Source: Strongylocentrotus purpuratus (Eukaryota; Echinodermata; Echinoidea; Camarodonta; Strongylocentrotidae). From it: a stretch of 64,000 bases of DNA. Where the stretch lies: NCBI RefSeq assembly GCF_000002235.5, contig NW_022145611.1, positions 21,737,298 through 21,801,297 on the forward strand. Direction: 5' to 3'. The position numbers and the translations under genes were made by a program. Of this stretch, positions 27,094 through 42,000 are shown piece by piece (the stretch's first letter is position 1; every line of letters starts with the position of its first letter). The notes under the pieces are model-generated. The model saw only the letters and a list, made by a program, of their open reading frames with translations, had not been told where the DNA came from and searched no databases.

Positions 27094-30000
27094 GTTTTAA
27101 AAAAAGAGAGAGTGAGAGAAGGGGGGGGGGAAGTACTGTAGGTGAGGTAAAGGTCAATATCTTGCACATGAGAGACCATCAGTCGGTTTCTCATTGCATA
27201 TTATTTTAATTAAGATGAAGTCACCATGAACATGATGATAACTTCTTCTCATTTCTCCTTTTTTTTCTTTCAGGAGGGGCAGGTGTTAGAATTATCCCAG
27301 ATCAATGATGTACGAAAGGGTATTGCACCGAAGGTATGTTCACCTATCCAATGTTTGCTTTTATTCTTGTAATACCTTTTGTTGTATTTCACATGGCAGG
27401 TGGAGTCATATAGCATTTTTATATCCACCATGGCAGTTTTCAAGATGTAATATCACCAACCATCTAGACATGGAATGGTATGTAAAAAAAAACATGCATG
27501 TGAAGTGTAAATATGGTTCACAGAAGAAATAAGGAATTAACTCTGGTTAAAACCATTTTAGAAATAGAAGGCTCTTGTGTAGTGTTCATGTTTCGAGGAA
27601 CCCAATGATTTGAGAAGTTGGATAGCTGATTGGTAAACAACTTTCAGTCATGTCTGGGAGCCCAGCCAATTATTATTTTATGTGGGAACTCTCCTGTAGA
27701 GTTACTAATTAATTCTCAAAGAGCTAATTAGAATCTGTAAGCTATTGAATGTAGAAAAAGGTTATGATGAAGAAAGGGGTTCTTAGCGTATTTCATGAAT
27801 AATATGTTTGGGAATATTTTACTTTAACTCCCAATATCGTAGAATCTGTCAGGAAGTTACTGGTAGGTGGAGTGGCCATCCTTCCATTCTAAACCTTTAA
27901 TCCATCATGTTTCTGGATTTTGCCAGTTTTTATTAAAGGGACATTTAAGTTGTAATTTAATAAGTATATTTAGGATTTTGTAATAGATATTCATTCTCTT
28001 TTCTTTTGATATAAATTTCGATTTGGCATTTACATTAGTACAAAAATCATTTTTCCAAACTGCAAGCATAGTCACCAAGATTGTTCCATGAGAGGTGCAA
28101 TATGTTTCCTTCAAAATGACTGAGATTTGCTCACCAAATAGCATCATGGTGATGAAATTTGCTTTGGAAAGGAGTTGAGGAAATACTCTGTAATGGGCTT
28201 ATGTAGCCAGAACAAACACTGATCAAATAGAGAGCGTGTGGAGGCTACAAAGCTTGGCTCATGACTCTGGGTCTGTTTAGCCAGTGTAGTGGGTGCCTGC
28301 ATTGAGCAAACACTCGACACAATAGTGAATATGTGGGACCACAAGTTAAACTTGATTGGTCACGTAGTTCTGAGTGTAGTTTTTTGTTGGCTTGTCTTTG
28401 TTTGTGAAAGTGCTTGCTGTTTAGTGATTGTAAGGTGCAATCTAGAATGCTTTGTAAATATCAGTGCTATTTCTCACTTTTTTCTTGAAATCATTAATAA
28501 ATTTTTGATCTTCAAAGTTAAAATCATGGCGATTGTTAAAAAAGGAAATCGGTTATGAATTTTGTTTTTTCAACTTTCTATGGAATCTCTATGTTTAATG
28601 CTGAAATGAAAATCAAGATGAATTTGCAGTATGAAACTGTATATTGTTTATAAGCTGTTCATGTGGATTCTGAAAATCAAACTTTCATACCTCATGGGGT
28701 GTTTTTTTTTTTTTTGGAGGGGGCGGGGAATTATATGCAACGTATATAAAAACCCATTATTAATTTTAGATGGGCACACTTTTAAATATTTATTCATTTA
28801 ATAAAAGAATGAAATCGGTTTAATAAACTGACAATATCTTTAATTTTAATACTGACCCATGCAGACCCAAGCAGAGCTGTTTCCTTAGAAATTCCCATCA
28901 GTATTTCACATTGTGAAAAAAAAAGCATGAATTTTTGTCAAAAGGTGCAGTACTTCTCCCAATCTCAACAAGCAGGTTTTTTTATTGACAATTTTCAGGA
29001 AATGTAAACATTGATAGCAATCTTCATAAATGTCACTGCGTGCGATCGATCTTCACAGAAGCGCAAGATACCTGCTGGTATATCGTGGAGGTGCAGCTAA
29101 ATTTGTGGATATTTATTGACACCCGGGTATAATTTTTATGAGGGGGGTAGTTTAGTGGTGAATGAGAGGATAGACATTTATGACTGAAATGAAGATGTGG
29201 ACATGAGAGGAGATATGATTGGGAGGCTGAATGAGAAGGAGTGGTCAGTAAGGAAAGCTCTGTTCACATAAGGCTGTGCATAAGCTTGTAATTAGGTAGT
29301 CGTGTACACTTCAAATAAATCCTGTCCTGAAAGGAAAGCAAATACATGACCAAGAAAATACAATGAAATGTAAATTAGATATTTACCTATGCCTAAATGA
29401 AAGCAAGAGAGAAATTTTAAAAGGTGAGAGAAAAAAGTTACGAGTTAGAATTTTCACATACTTTTTACTATAGAATTTAAAATATATTTAAATTGTTTAT
29501 TATGCATTACATTTATCATGTCGGTCATGAATCTTGTACTGTATCACAGAGTAACAAATAGGTATGCATATTATTATTATTTTTATTATTTTTAAAACTG
29601 AATTAGCCATATTGTAATTACCTTCTTGCTGCACTTAAAAGGAACGCAAATTTTTGCAATCGTAATTTCTATGGTGATGACAACTGAATTTGCTGGCAAT
29701 GTGGCGAAACGAAGAAGTCCGTTTAAATGCATGCTTTTGAGACTGACAACTGAATTTGCTGGCAATGTGGCGAAACGAAGAAGTCCGTCTAAATGCATGC
29801 TTTTGAGACTGACAACTGAATTTGCTGGCAATGTGGCGAAACGAAGAAGTCCGTCTAAATGCATGCTTTTGAGACTGACAACTGAATTTGCTGGCAATGT
29901 GGCGAAACGAAGAAGTCCGTCTAAATGCATGCTTTTGAGACTGACATGTTTGCTCAGCTCCGAATCAAATTATCATTTTGTACAAGAATGTGACTTGAAT

Positions 30001-33000
30001 GTCAGCACTGGAGGAGAAATCAAATTATGCCATCCTTGCTCATAGCAGCTCTCAACAAGAATCTACGGGTACCTCTTCCTTTAGCTCTGTTTGGATGAAA
30101 TCTAATCTCTATACTTGTAGCAAGCTATTCTCTCATCTATATCAAGTAAAAGTAGAAGCACATTTTTTTTTTTTTTTTACATAACAATATTTTGCATCCC
30201 TCAGTTTCCAACTTGTTGCAGTAAGTGCAGTGACTGTACTTGTTGGTATACTTTATTTGAATGATTGAAAGTGTTAGTGATTTGAAGGTACCCTCAGCAG
30301 GAAACCCGAACTAAAACATGAATAAACACATGAAAGAAAGAAGAAAAAAAATCCTCAACTAAAGAAGAAGGTTGGCTGGAAATAATTTTGACAATGCTAC
30401 CCAACAAAATTCTGCCTTGAAATATAAATTCAAACAGTTGTTGATTAATTAGACCAAGTTTACACTTTTTTCGCCCTTCTTTTATAATTTATTCATCATA
30501 TTCTGTACAAATACAAAGAGGAAACTCAGTCAGCTATATGCCCTTTTGGAGTATGTGTTTATTTCATAGGTCAATATTGCACAGTTAATGATTTACTTTA
30601 TAAGGGATGTTAATATAAAAAAAAAGTGAGTCCATGTGCAGTGTGCACAAATCATCATCATTTATATTTATACTTTCTATTGTGAATTAAATCATTTTAT
30701 TACATACCGCATTGGAGGCAAGTTAACTGTATTCCACAAATCCTATGATATTCTTCTCCAAGAATGAAGGAAATATGCTTCTCCAAGAATGAAGGACATA
30801 TTTCTGATGTTTTAATTTGTTATGAACCTCCTGGTAACATTGTAAAGATCTGTTTAAAATGACTTTTGTTGAAATAGAAATAATCAATGTGTATAGCAAA
30901 TGGACATGGAAAACAGAAGAACAAAATCAAGAAATCTTCCTTAATATATACTTAACAGTTTTCATACATGTACATGTATTCAGATGTCATGGCTCTTTGC
31001 ACAAATTTCAATTAAGAAGAAGGTTGAATGATACTTTACATTTTGGTTATCAAATTTAAGTTTTGTAAATGTAAAGTGCATTCTCCATAGTACTGAATTG
31101 AATAATCAATGTAATTCATTTAAGTGTAATCTGATTTTGAAATTAAGCACTTTATATATTTTTATTAAATAAGTGGCATGAAGAAGTGATATTTCATTGG
31201 GTGGATTCGTTAGTGGAGCATAATCTACCATGTGTGGGAGTTTATGAGTGACTGTACCCTAATACATTTATATGCTTTAATATGTTGGGAATGTTAGAGA
31301 GAAAGTTGACTTTTTGTCTGGGTGGTTTAATTTGATTGGTTATATTTCTGGACAGTGACCAGCATTAAGTTAGCATATGACGCACGGCTCAGAACTGGCA
31401 AAGAGTACAGTACATCATTGGAACAGAATTTTAGCGAAGATGAAAGCCGATACATCTTCTTTTGAGATCTAACAAGTATCAGATTCATATTTTTTGCCCT
31501 GTTTAGAGTAGTGAGGTAATTGTAGTGAGGTAATTGTGAAAGAACATCACTCCCATGCTCTGAAAGATCATTTTAGTATGCTTCTGTTCTTTATTGTTTA
31601 GATCATTAAGAAGTGAAGAAGGGAGATACAAATAGTGAGAGATGAAGAGTATAAGATAAAGAGAGAGAGAAAGAGAAAGATGTAAACAAAATATTATAAA
31701 ATGAAAAGGAACAAGGAAATGAAATAGGGGAAGGAAAACTTAGAATTTAATAAATAAAGAAGAGAATTTATAATGTGTGGAAAAAGCAAGGTGTTAATAG
31801 AGGAAATATTGATGAGAGAGACAGGAGATTAGTTTAAAGAAAAAGAAAAGAGAGAGAGAGAGAGGGAAGAAAAAATAAGTTTAGAAAGAAAAAAGAAAAA
31901 AACAGAAATTGGCAAAGAAAGGAGTCAAAAGAAGAAAGTGATAAATAAATGAAATAGGGGCTGTCAAGGAATACTTGTACCAAGAAATAAATGTTGTGCT
32001 CACCCACTGCCATTAACTTAGCAGTAGGCTGTACATTAACATTTTATGACATCATTCTTGAACATGTTTTATCAGCAATATTACTAAAGAGGGTTAGATT
32101 TATAGCATTAGTTAAGAACGTATGAGCGTAAGAGCATTTCTTGATTTCCGCATTTGAGCTACATATCATCATCAATGTATGTTTAGAGAAATATAGGCTG
32201 TACATTCAAGGAGAAGAAGTGCTTAGTAATTTGATTTATGGAGACCATGTAAGGTGGCTTAACACATCTTAGATTGACAAGTATGAGGAGATAAAGTTCT
32301 CTACAATAACCTTGACACCTTGGTATACCTGAATGTCTTACAAAATATTCACAAGAGCGGCTTGGAGTTATAAGCATTCCTCAGCTTGAATGAAGAATTT
32401 GAAAGGTGGAGAAGATGGAAAATCTGTAGAACAAATGGAAAAGGGAAATGGGAGACCAACAAATTTAATGTTTTTGAAAATGATACATATCACTTACGAT
32501 GTGAAATTTGAAGTCATGCATTGGAGGTTGAATTTCTGCATTATGAAAATAATTTAAGTGGTATATGTAAGGCTAAAACAACCAATGTTTGAACAGTGTT
32601 TCCTATCAAAGCAGGGAAGTCACCCCCAAGGCTCTGCTAGACACATGAGCTGGTATTTGTGTTTAGATAAAGAAAAGAATGATAAAAGAAAATGATATTT
32701 TCATTGAATCCGTTACAAGCGTGAATTAAACTTCTATTAATTTTTGGATTCATTGATTGTAGAAAAACATATAAATACAATGTTGATTGTAGACATTTCT
32801 TCCTAGTGCGTGTTAGTAATGGATATTTTCTATTCTTGAAATTGTTTATTCCTTGAACTCTAGGTAATCCAAGTTGATGACAGGATCTTCTTCTTGTTTT
32901 TGTATTTTTGTTGTATTCTTTTTTCTTCAGAGCAATGGGATGATAAAAAGAGATTTGAATGTCGTATATTATCTGAATTTCACTCTCCTTGACACATGTT

Positions 33001-36000
33001 GACTTCTGTCCTTTGTGTGTTAATAAGAGAAAGAGGTTGAGCATGAATAGGAGTAAATGGAGCCATTACCCTCTGGCTTGTAAGCCAGCATGATGTCTGA
33101 CAGGAATGATGAGACTTCAGTTTTCAAACCCATTAGCCTACCAGAATACAACACGAAGTTCCATGTGACAAATCACTTGTAATAGGTCACCCAGGCAGTA
33201 GCCATTCTTTATATTTGAACCATGATGAAATGCACGTTGCAGGTCATATCACATCTCGCCTCTGTTCTTACTCTTTTGAAAATGAACTTACTCGTGCAGA
33301 TAGTTAACTCCTATTTGTGGAAAATGATATTGTTTTCTGATTGTAACAGTGAAGTTGTTATATTTTAAGAAAACTTTGCATAACTTAGTATAAAGACTCC
33401 TTCTGCTCTAGTAGAGTAAGAAAGCTCCTACATTTAAAGATTATTCTTACCCTTTAGAATGCAAGTGGAAAGACACGATCTCATGAAATGCCATGCAATT
33501 TAACTATCTCCCATTTTGTATAGATATGCAAACGTTATACAGAATACTAACGAGCCAGCTTTGCAGAATCTATACTCCTTTTTTTTTTTTGAGAGAGAGA
33601 GAGAGAGAGAGAGAATAGGAGTCGGCTTTCAATCTGCAATGCACAGCAACTTACTAGAAAAGCTACATTAAATTTTATGCCTCGCCCGGGAGGTAGTGAG
33701 CAGAGCTGCATAATTGAATTATCGGAGTCTGTAATTAGAAACTAGAACTGCTCAATTTCATCCCAAACTTGTTATTCTTATCAATTACGGCTGTGCTATG
33801 AGGGAAACTATGGCCTCCGTGACCATTCCATGCTCCTGTGCCTTCCAATTTTCTCTCTTCCATTGGTGCCTTCAAATGTTTGCATTTCACATATTTTCGG
33901 GTGAGGAATACGACAAAGAAATTTGGCAAACATAATTAACTAGATGGGTATGGAATGCATCATACATGATACTCTGCCTTTAAAACGAATCAAAGGAGTT
34001 AAGGCTTTGGAATATACATTAAATCTAATGAAAAAGATTGATTGTCTTTATAGTCATATTAACATTTGTGTAGCCTTATCAGTGTGGAGCCTGGTTGGAC
34101 TTAGCTCTGTTGTTAACTCTGGATTTAATGCCTTTGTCGCTCCAAGCAGACGATATAAAAGATTACCAGTGTGTGAAAATATTAGTACTTTCTGCTCAAT
34201 TTTAGACGAAATATTTGCTTGAGGTTGCCATTTTCATATATCATGTTCACCTATGCAAGAAATGTCAGTATATTGGTCCTTATTTGTATGTTACAAACTA
34301 ATTCAAATAATGGTAGCCATAAAAAAAAAAAAAAAACTCAAATTGTTTTAGTGGGAAGCTTATACCTTATACATGTAGGTGATACAAAGGAGCTACTCAG
34401 AAACTATGAGATCACCAAACGCCCATATCTACGTTGCACCTTTTCAGTATACTCCTCCTGCAGTATATCAATATTACTTCTGCACCCCATGAAATAATGG
34501 TAACAGATGGGTAATTCTCTTTTAAACAGTAGTTAGAGAAGCATATGTTTGGGCATGCCCATCATGTAATGACTTCCAAATAGAGTAGCTTGAAGGAAAT
34601 TAGATTAGATCCATTACAAGAGCTTCGTCTATAGGGTTGCTTGCATACGGGAGAACTTTCATGAGGGCATGCGAGATTGCTGCACATAGATCTCACTAGC
34701 TCTAATCTGTTACAGATCGCTTCATGGTGTGGGACTTTTACACAAGTATTGAAAAAGTAATTGCATGCACGTTGTAAATGGCGATTCAATACTGTCCAGA
34801 TTTTCTGACTTAAAAGTTAGATTTAACCAGAGGGAACCTGTAAATGTTGGGATTAAAAATGTTACTTCTTACTACATGACATATTTGTAAAAAGGCATGT
34901 AAATTTCACGCTTTCTAATCACAATATTGATATAGCAAATCAAGAATCAACTCTTAATGTCTGCTTGTTCATGAAAACATGATATTTGTGGACTCACTGT
35001 TTCAAGAAAACAAATTTTAAAAGAATGTGATAATATTCTATATTTAGATTATTATAATCCTGTTAGTCATGACCACGTAAAACAGCATTCATATCATTTT
35101 TCTGACAGAGAAAACTGTATAATTAGACACTGTAGATTTCCTATAATCCTTTAATACTCATATGTGAATGGACCCAAGCTGTCATAGATAGGAAAGTGCA
35201 TTAGTGGACTCCTTTCCTTGCCACATAGAGTTTGTTCCAGATGAGCAGGTATCCTTTCCTGTTCATCCATTCTGAGCAAGAGGTTCAAGGTAACCTTCAG
35301 ACTTGAAGGGCAGTCTACCCTTTTAACAAGGGTCAAGTTAATCCTGCTGTCAATTACTTATAGCTTTATCATTTATTCTAAACCTATACTGATATCGTCC
35401 TATTCTATGATAGACAGAACACATGTAGGAAATTTAGTACAGAAATTATTGTCTTCGAATTGGAAATAGAGCCAATGAAATACAGCCAATACAGTATGCG
35501 TTCAAGTTTCTGTGTTTGCTGTATTAATTTTACAATAACGCTCATTTAAATCTATAAAACACCAGCACATACAATTACTCGCACCCAAAACCATCTTCCA
35601 ATAAGCAACTAGAAACTCGACCTCAATCTTTAGTTGACCAATTAAGAACTAATCGAATTGGAGTTCAACCCAGGTTATGATTAACCTATCAGAATCACAT
35701 TAAAAATAACTCGACCTAGATCACAATTGACCAGTCAAAAATCATCACTACATTAGTTGCAGCCCAAACAGTGCTTCCCAATCGGGGCTTCCCAATCAGA
35801 CATAACCATTTGACAGCTCTAGTTTAATTTTGATTGCAAGTGATCAACGTCAAAAGCTTTCCTAAAAAGTCAAGGATAGTTTTGTGTAACATGACAAAGT
35901 TGAGAAATATATTTTGATTATGTCACTTACCATGGGACAATACTGAAAAAGTAGATGGAAGACAGGTATGATCATGCTGTAGATATATGCAGGAGGTTTT

Positions 36001-39000
36001 TATTTTAAGAAACGTAAAAGAAGGAAGGAATATAACGACTCAGCTGTGTGTAGTTGATAGAATACTATCTTTAGAAGATATGAACGTATAGGATTTTGAA
36101 GTGATGTTCTTTCTTTCATGTCAGAAAACAAATAAATTGAAAACAGGTCAACCCTTCTTCTTGTTCGTCTTTAACACTTCTTCCCTCCCCATTCTCACAC
36201 TGTCTCTCCCCCTCCCACCCTCTCTCCCCCACACTCTCTCCCCTCTCTCTCCCTCTTCCTCCCTCTCTCTCCCTCTTCCTCCCTCTCTTTCTCTCCCTCT
36301 TCCTCTCTCTCCCTCTTCCTCCCTCTCTTTCTCTCCCTCTTCCTCCCTCCTTTTTTCTCTCCCTCTGTCCCTCTCTCTCTCTCTCCCTTTCTCGCTCTCT
36401 CTCCCTTTCTCTCTCCTTCTCTCTTTCCACACTTAATTTCTCTATAGTTATTCTCTTTCGATGTCCACCCCCATATTATCTTGACAGAAGGACAAATGTC
36501 TTGTTTGGAGCAGCAAGACAAACACTTAATCTTTAGGGCTTACTCTGTCTGTAACGTTCAATAAATTCTGTTCTCCTGTATGCTGACATTTATATTCCTC
36601 ATGTTTTTAAACTGTGTTTATATAAGGTAAAACAACATAGTAATTAAACGTTCATTGACAAGACTTTGAGCTGCAGGTTGAGAAAGACTCAAATTCTGAT
36701 TAACCAGTACAAAGCACTCTCACAGTTTACTAGACGCAGTAAACAAAACGTAGTAGCGAATGGAAAGCCGTCAGTGGAATGTTTATTTACACATGGTTGT
36801 TGAAAAGCCATTGGTGAAATTGACCCATTTTCATTTCTAAATGGCAAGACTCAAGTATGGCGAACACTATGGAGATAGCTATCTGTAGGAATGGCACTTA
36901 ATCTGTCACACCCACACCCACTCCCTTGCAATTACACATGAAAGTGCACAGCCAAAAAGCATGTTCACAGTTTTAAATGTCATGGTTAAGACTTATCGAT
37001 TGATAAAATCTCTCAAACAACAGTGCAATGGGAAAATGATTGCCCATGGATTTTATTTGAGATTAATGCTGGAAAAAAAATTGAGAGTAATTTCACATTT
37101 CAAAGTGCCAAAAACAGTTCACGGCAGTAAGGATATTGTAGCCAATAATTGGCTTTTCATCTAAAGGTACATTCTTCTTAATCTCATCAGTAGATTTTCT
37201 ATTACCATCATGATCAACTTCAACAACAGAGTGTGAATGCAATTCAGACCAAAATAGTGTATCAAGTTTATTAAAATTTACTCATGGTTTAAATTACTAC
37301 AATTATTTGGATATATTGAAATCAAATACTGATCATCATCTGAAGTCTTTTAAGTTGTGATGCACGATTTATAAAGAATTGGTCAAAGACTACTTGTGTC
37401 GAAACACTTATACATACAGCTTTGCTGTGAGATCTTATTTTAGAATCCACACACAAGCTTCTTATCCACATGCACAACACCTTCCTCGAGCAAATACTGC
37501 TGTCACATACACCCACCGAACCCACATATACACACACTCCCTCGTCTCTCCGACGTACAGTCCCACGCATAGACGTTTGTGTCATTGTGAAGCTCTCTGA
37601 ACACACAGACATACACACTGCACATAAACAGGGCCTGTTGGAGCTGTATGGTGATGTGTTCTGTCATTGACATGGCCTGCTGATCAAATTCAGATTGGGT
37701 TGACGTCACACCAGTGCTGCTCTCAATAGGCACCACTGTATATACAACTAAATGCGAGGGATGTACTGCCAGGACAAAAGTCAATAAATTTGTCTTCTTT
37801 AGTTTCTTCTTGTTTTTCTGCAATTCAGTTCACATTCCCCATTTTCCACAAAAAAAGGAACAGGATTGAAAATAACTAAAGGGTACTAATTTGTGAGCCA
37901 ACCCTTCAAAACAAAAATACCGGGCATATTGAATTCAGTTCTGTTTTGTATCATTAAACACACATATTGATAAGTATAATATTGTTTTTCAGCTATCTTT
38001 CTTGAACATGTACCTAATGCATTTAGAGAGAACTGAAATTAATGTAACAAGCAGACATTATTATATGCAGGTTCTTTGCATTAGAATAGATCCAGCTAAT
38101 GGATAAATCAATGATTAACATAGAGAATCAAGATTCTGAGAAACATGGTTGTTTAATGTCAAGTAAGAGAAGGGTATTTGTTACAACCCGGGAACCTGGG
38201 AGTTATCATACAATAAAGACAAGATACATAACATCTATCCTGGCAATGATTAAATCAAGAATTCTGCGAAGCCCTGCCCGTTTGACATATTGACGTCATT
38301 CATCTTCTGCAGCGAATCGCTTGGCAATCGTAGGGTTTTCATAAGAACTGCTCGGCCCTGGTAGTTGTGCATCAGCTCTTGTCACATTCTGATAAAGACA
38401 TTGTGGTCTGGGAAGGCAACACATACATTTTAAATGGTCCCTGCCTTTACTCTGTACTCCTGATCAAGGCATGCATTCAATGTTACGCTACATTTACCTT
38501 TACTGGTTCACGACGATGCGCTGCCTGCTGGATAATGTAGCTGTGATTAAGATTCGGATAGGGATGAAAGAACTTATGCAATATTTATTGGTGTGTACTG
38601 AGAAATTTACAGTAGGTTCTAAATGTACAAGTACAAAATATAATGTGCATGCATGTGATATGTTACATTTCATGACTATGCAGATTTTAAGTACTTAATA
38701 TTGCAATAACAGGCTTGTATCATATATACTATTGACTTGTAGATACATATTCTACCGCTTATATCAGAGGAGAGTTGGAGAAAAATATATGAGCACATTG
38801 TGGGATTTTTCATTCATCGCTGCATTTGCTTATCATGATACCATTGTGTTGTACCATTTTAGATCAGACTGACATTTGGTAATACAAATATGAAGACTAG
38901 TATGAGAGGAGGAAAAAGGAAAACAAGTGAAGAGAAAAAAGCAAGAGAAAAAGGGGTATCATTGAAAAGCTAGAGAAATAGAGAGAGTAAAATATGACAT

Positions 39001-42000
39001 TTTGAAATTAAAGGGAATTAAAGACAAGATTAGCAAGACAACGAAAAGAAAGAATATTAAATGGTAGGTGGGAAAATAGCAAAAGAAACCGGGTACTTTT
39101 TTTCTCTCCACTCATCACATGTTACCATTCCAGGCATCTTTATTTGCATAAGCCAGTTGAATCCATTCATTCTACCTCTGCAGGTAGAAGGAGAGGAAAT
39201 GTACCTGTGAATCTATATTTACAGAATGCACCAAGAGTCAATAAGTTGTTCTGGATTCAGGCTTCTCAGTCTATTTTCCACATTATAGGATCATCTTACA
39301 AGTTCACAGGAAAGAACAGACACAAGATTGTTGCTTCTGATACGTTTAAATTGAATATTCAATTTCCAGCTGTGAAATGGGGAAGCTTTGAATTGGGAAA
39401 AACAAAAACATGGGCAGAATATAAATAATTCAAGAATGATAAAATAGATATTGTTGCATTTGTGACCAGCAAACAAAAAAGGAAGGTATTGATAAAAGCT
39501 CATCTTGGCAAATTCACATGAAGATTATCAAAGCACCCCTTCCTTCTTGCCCTTCTTCTTCTGGAATATTTCTCTGCCCAATTTCACCTAATCGCTATCC
39601 AATTGTTTTCAGCTGGTTGCACCAATATACTTCCCTTCTCTACATACCAGTTTGTTGTTCCATGTTATGTCATGATGTATTTCCCTTTATACCAACAGAG
39701 CTAACGTATAACTCTGGAAATAGAAAACAATTTACCTGCAAAAGTTTGTTCATCCCCCCCCCCCCCCTCTTTAAGACGGTGATGGGAGTCCATTGAAAGA
39801 CTTCAGAACTCATTACATTAGAGTGAAGACAAAATTTGTACTTTGTAGATTTTTGTGATTTATGGTGAGAGTATTCTTCAACACAATATTAGTTCAATGT
39901 GTGAGCTAACTGAATATGTGTGATAAATTCTGTGTGATTGAGACGGACTATTTATTATATGCAAACCTGACATTTAAGCAGATTTGAATTGCATTACACA
40001 AAAGGCATCCAGCCAAAATCTTGCGTCCAAATAGCTTCTTTGATGAAATTTGATATCTGACATGACTTATATGTAGGTTGAATCGTTGCCACATGTGATC
40101 TCCCCCAAGCTATTGCCTTAATCATGTCAACCTAACCTTTATTTGTATTATTTACTAATTATTAATTGATTCTTCACTGAGATTTACCACTCTTGTGAAA
40201 ATTAGGTTACGGTAGCTAAACCCAGTTCCATTTCAATAATTTCAAAAAATCTCACAATTTTTCAAAAATCCTGTGGTTTACCTTACTCATTCTGAATATC
40301 AAAACCGTTAGAGGAAAGTATTTTGTACCTTGATTTAGATGGGACAGCACTTGAATTTAATAGAAATGTTTTCATTTGTGTGTGTGTTTTAAACTGATAT
40401 GTTTACTGATGATTTGATGTCAAGGTTTTAGATGAAATAGGTGAACAAAATTGATCTTTTATTTTTCAAGGCAATAAAACAGATGTTCTCCATACAGTCT
40501 CAAATGCCTATCTCAATATACATATAAGTTCATGTAAGCCTATGTAACCGACCAATAACTTAATCTGATCTGTTTGGAAGGAAAGGTGCTTTAATAAACC
40601 ACTATGCATATCATTACACATCTGGTGAATGGTACATGCAGTGACTCGTAAGAGGTAATTTGTGAGGGCTTTTAGTCATTTTGACCACTTTCACATCTGT
40701 ATTAGATAAGGTCCATTGCATCTGTTATTCCCCTTGTCTGTGAGACTCATTACTCTCCGTCTACTAGCCAATCATGACTCCAATGTGCACCTGCAGTTTG
40801 AGATTTATCAAGCGTATGGGCATTACAAATAAGATAATGCCAATTTCCACACCTTTTTCATCACAAAGAGTACCTCTTAATACCTCTTTTATTGAGCATC
40901 AATAATATGACATGTACAAACTGTCTTTTTATTCCCTTAAAATCAGACCAGCTTCCCTGTATCGTTATTATTGGTAGTAGTTTGTATTAGTAGTGGAGTG
41001 AATGTGTAGCAATATTCTATAGCAGTAATATTAATATATCACAAAGATATGTATTGCTTAACCTTTTTAAAGTAAGGGTTATATTCAATATTTGAAGCAT
41101 ACCAAGACTTACCCTAGAAGGATTTGCAGTGACCTCAATTGTTAAGTCTTACTGAATTTGAATTCTATGCATTCCCTGAAGTAGACAAGTGAAAGTAGGC
41201 CAGGACATGGGGTATGTACGCAAAACAGCACTTCTTCAATCAAAATCATGAATAAAAAATGAGCCTTATGCAGGTAAATCATGCCTGCAGTGAATACCAG
41301 GGTAGGAGGATGAAGGTTTTAGTTGGACTATCAGGTTATGCATTGATTTTATGAATCATATTGATTCACAATAGACAGACTTTCGGAGCGTTGAGTGTTT
41401 CTTCCCTAGGTCTGATATGTGCGTATATTTGATCATGTTGGGGGGATTCATGCCTTACAAAAGTTATTTATATATCGAATCGCTGTTACTTTGACATAAT
41501 ATTAGCAAAATTGTAAATTTGAAAGATTCCATACTATCTTGGGATTATTTATTAAGGTATAAGTATAATATCGATTTAAGGAAGGGATTCATAACACTGG
41601 AGTTTCTTTTGACAAGTTTAATATATTTTATACACGATTATGCAAGCATGTTTCAGATAGGAAGATATTATAAGCAGAAATGAATGAAATCCCTGATAGA
41701 TCTGAATCTTGTCCTTTATACTCATTTTAAAGCATCTACCAACTAGAATCGTGACCAGCTCAATAAACTTCATCCACTCCCTATCTGCATCTTCTCACCA
41801 CTGCAATCTCACATCCACCACTACTGTTGATTGCATCCTCAAGATAACAAAACCTCTCAACCTTCTCAACATCTCCCTTATATATCCCTTCTTGCTCCTC
41901 CTCCTCCTCCTCCTCCACTCCGTTACTAATCTCTCTGCCTGATTTCTTGCACTCAAAGCTCTCAGCCATTCTCCAGGAGAAATACACTTTTACTCATCTA

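Larger units (their letters stand above)
21385..27273 (+). other. PLCB4: Intron 2 (5.9 kb)
   Basis: The intron runs from GTAAGT to TTTCTTTCAG. It holds G runs (21753-21767, 23404-23416), GA and CT repeats, and MITE copy 3 (25057-25153). The stretches 22450-23400 and 23430-25050 show only AT-rich sequence with no recognisable element. Confidence 0.85.

Noticed and set aside
27930-28110. ATTAAAGGGACATTTAAG as a possible second AAAGGG foldback element
   Set aside because: No matching inverted end was found within the next kilobase.
29679-29942. CRISPR-like array
   Set aside because: The units are contiguous 66-bp repeats without unique spacers, and the window is eukaryotic.
29592-30045. Open frames of 112 (-) and 139 (+) codons with an internal 22-residue repeat
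   Set aside because: They exist only because the 66-bp tandem unit is a multiple of three without stops. No homology, start context or splice signals support coding.
32637-33044. 135-codon frame on the minus strand
   Set aside because: No recognisable motif, biased Lys/Asn/Ile composition as expected from AT-rich DNA, and it lies within a PLC-beta intron.
36101-36521. Several 94-111-codon frames on both strands
   Set aside because: They are low-complexity translations of the CT/GA tract (Ser/Leu/Pro one way, Arg/Glu/Gly the other).
39144-39428. 94-codon frame on the plus strand with a plausible mixed composition
   Set aside because: No family recognised and no good splice sites keeping it in phase with exons 3 and 4. 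It would insert extra residues into the PH domain between conserved strands.
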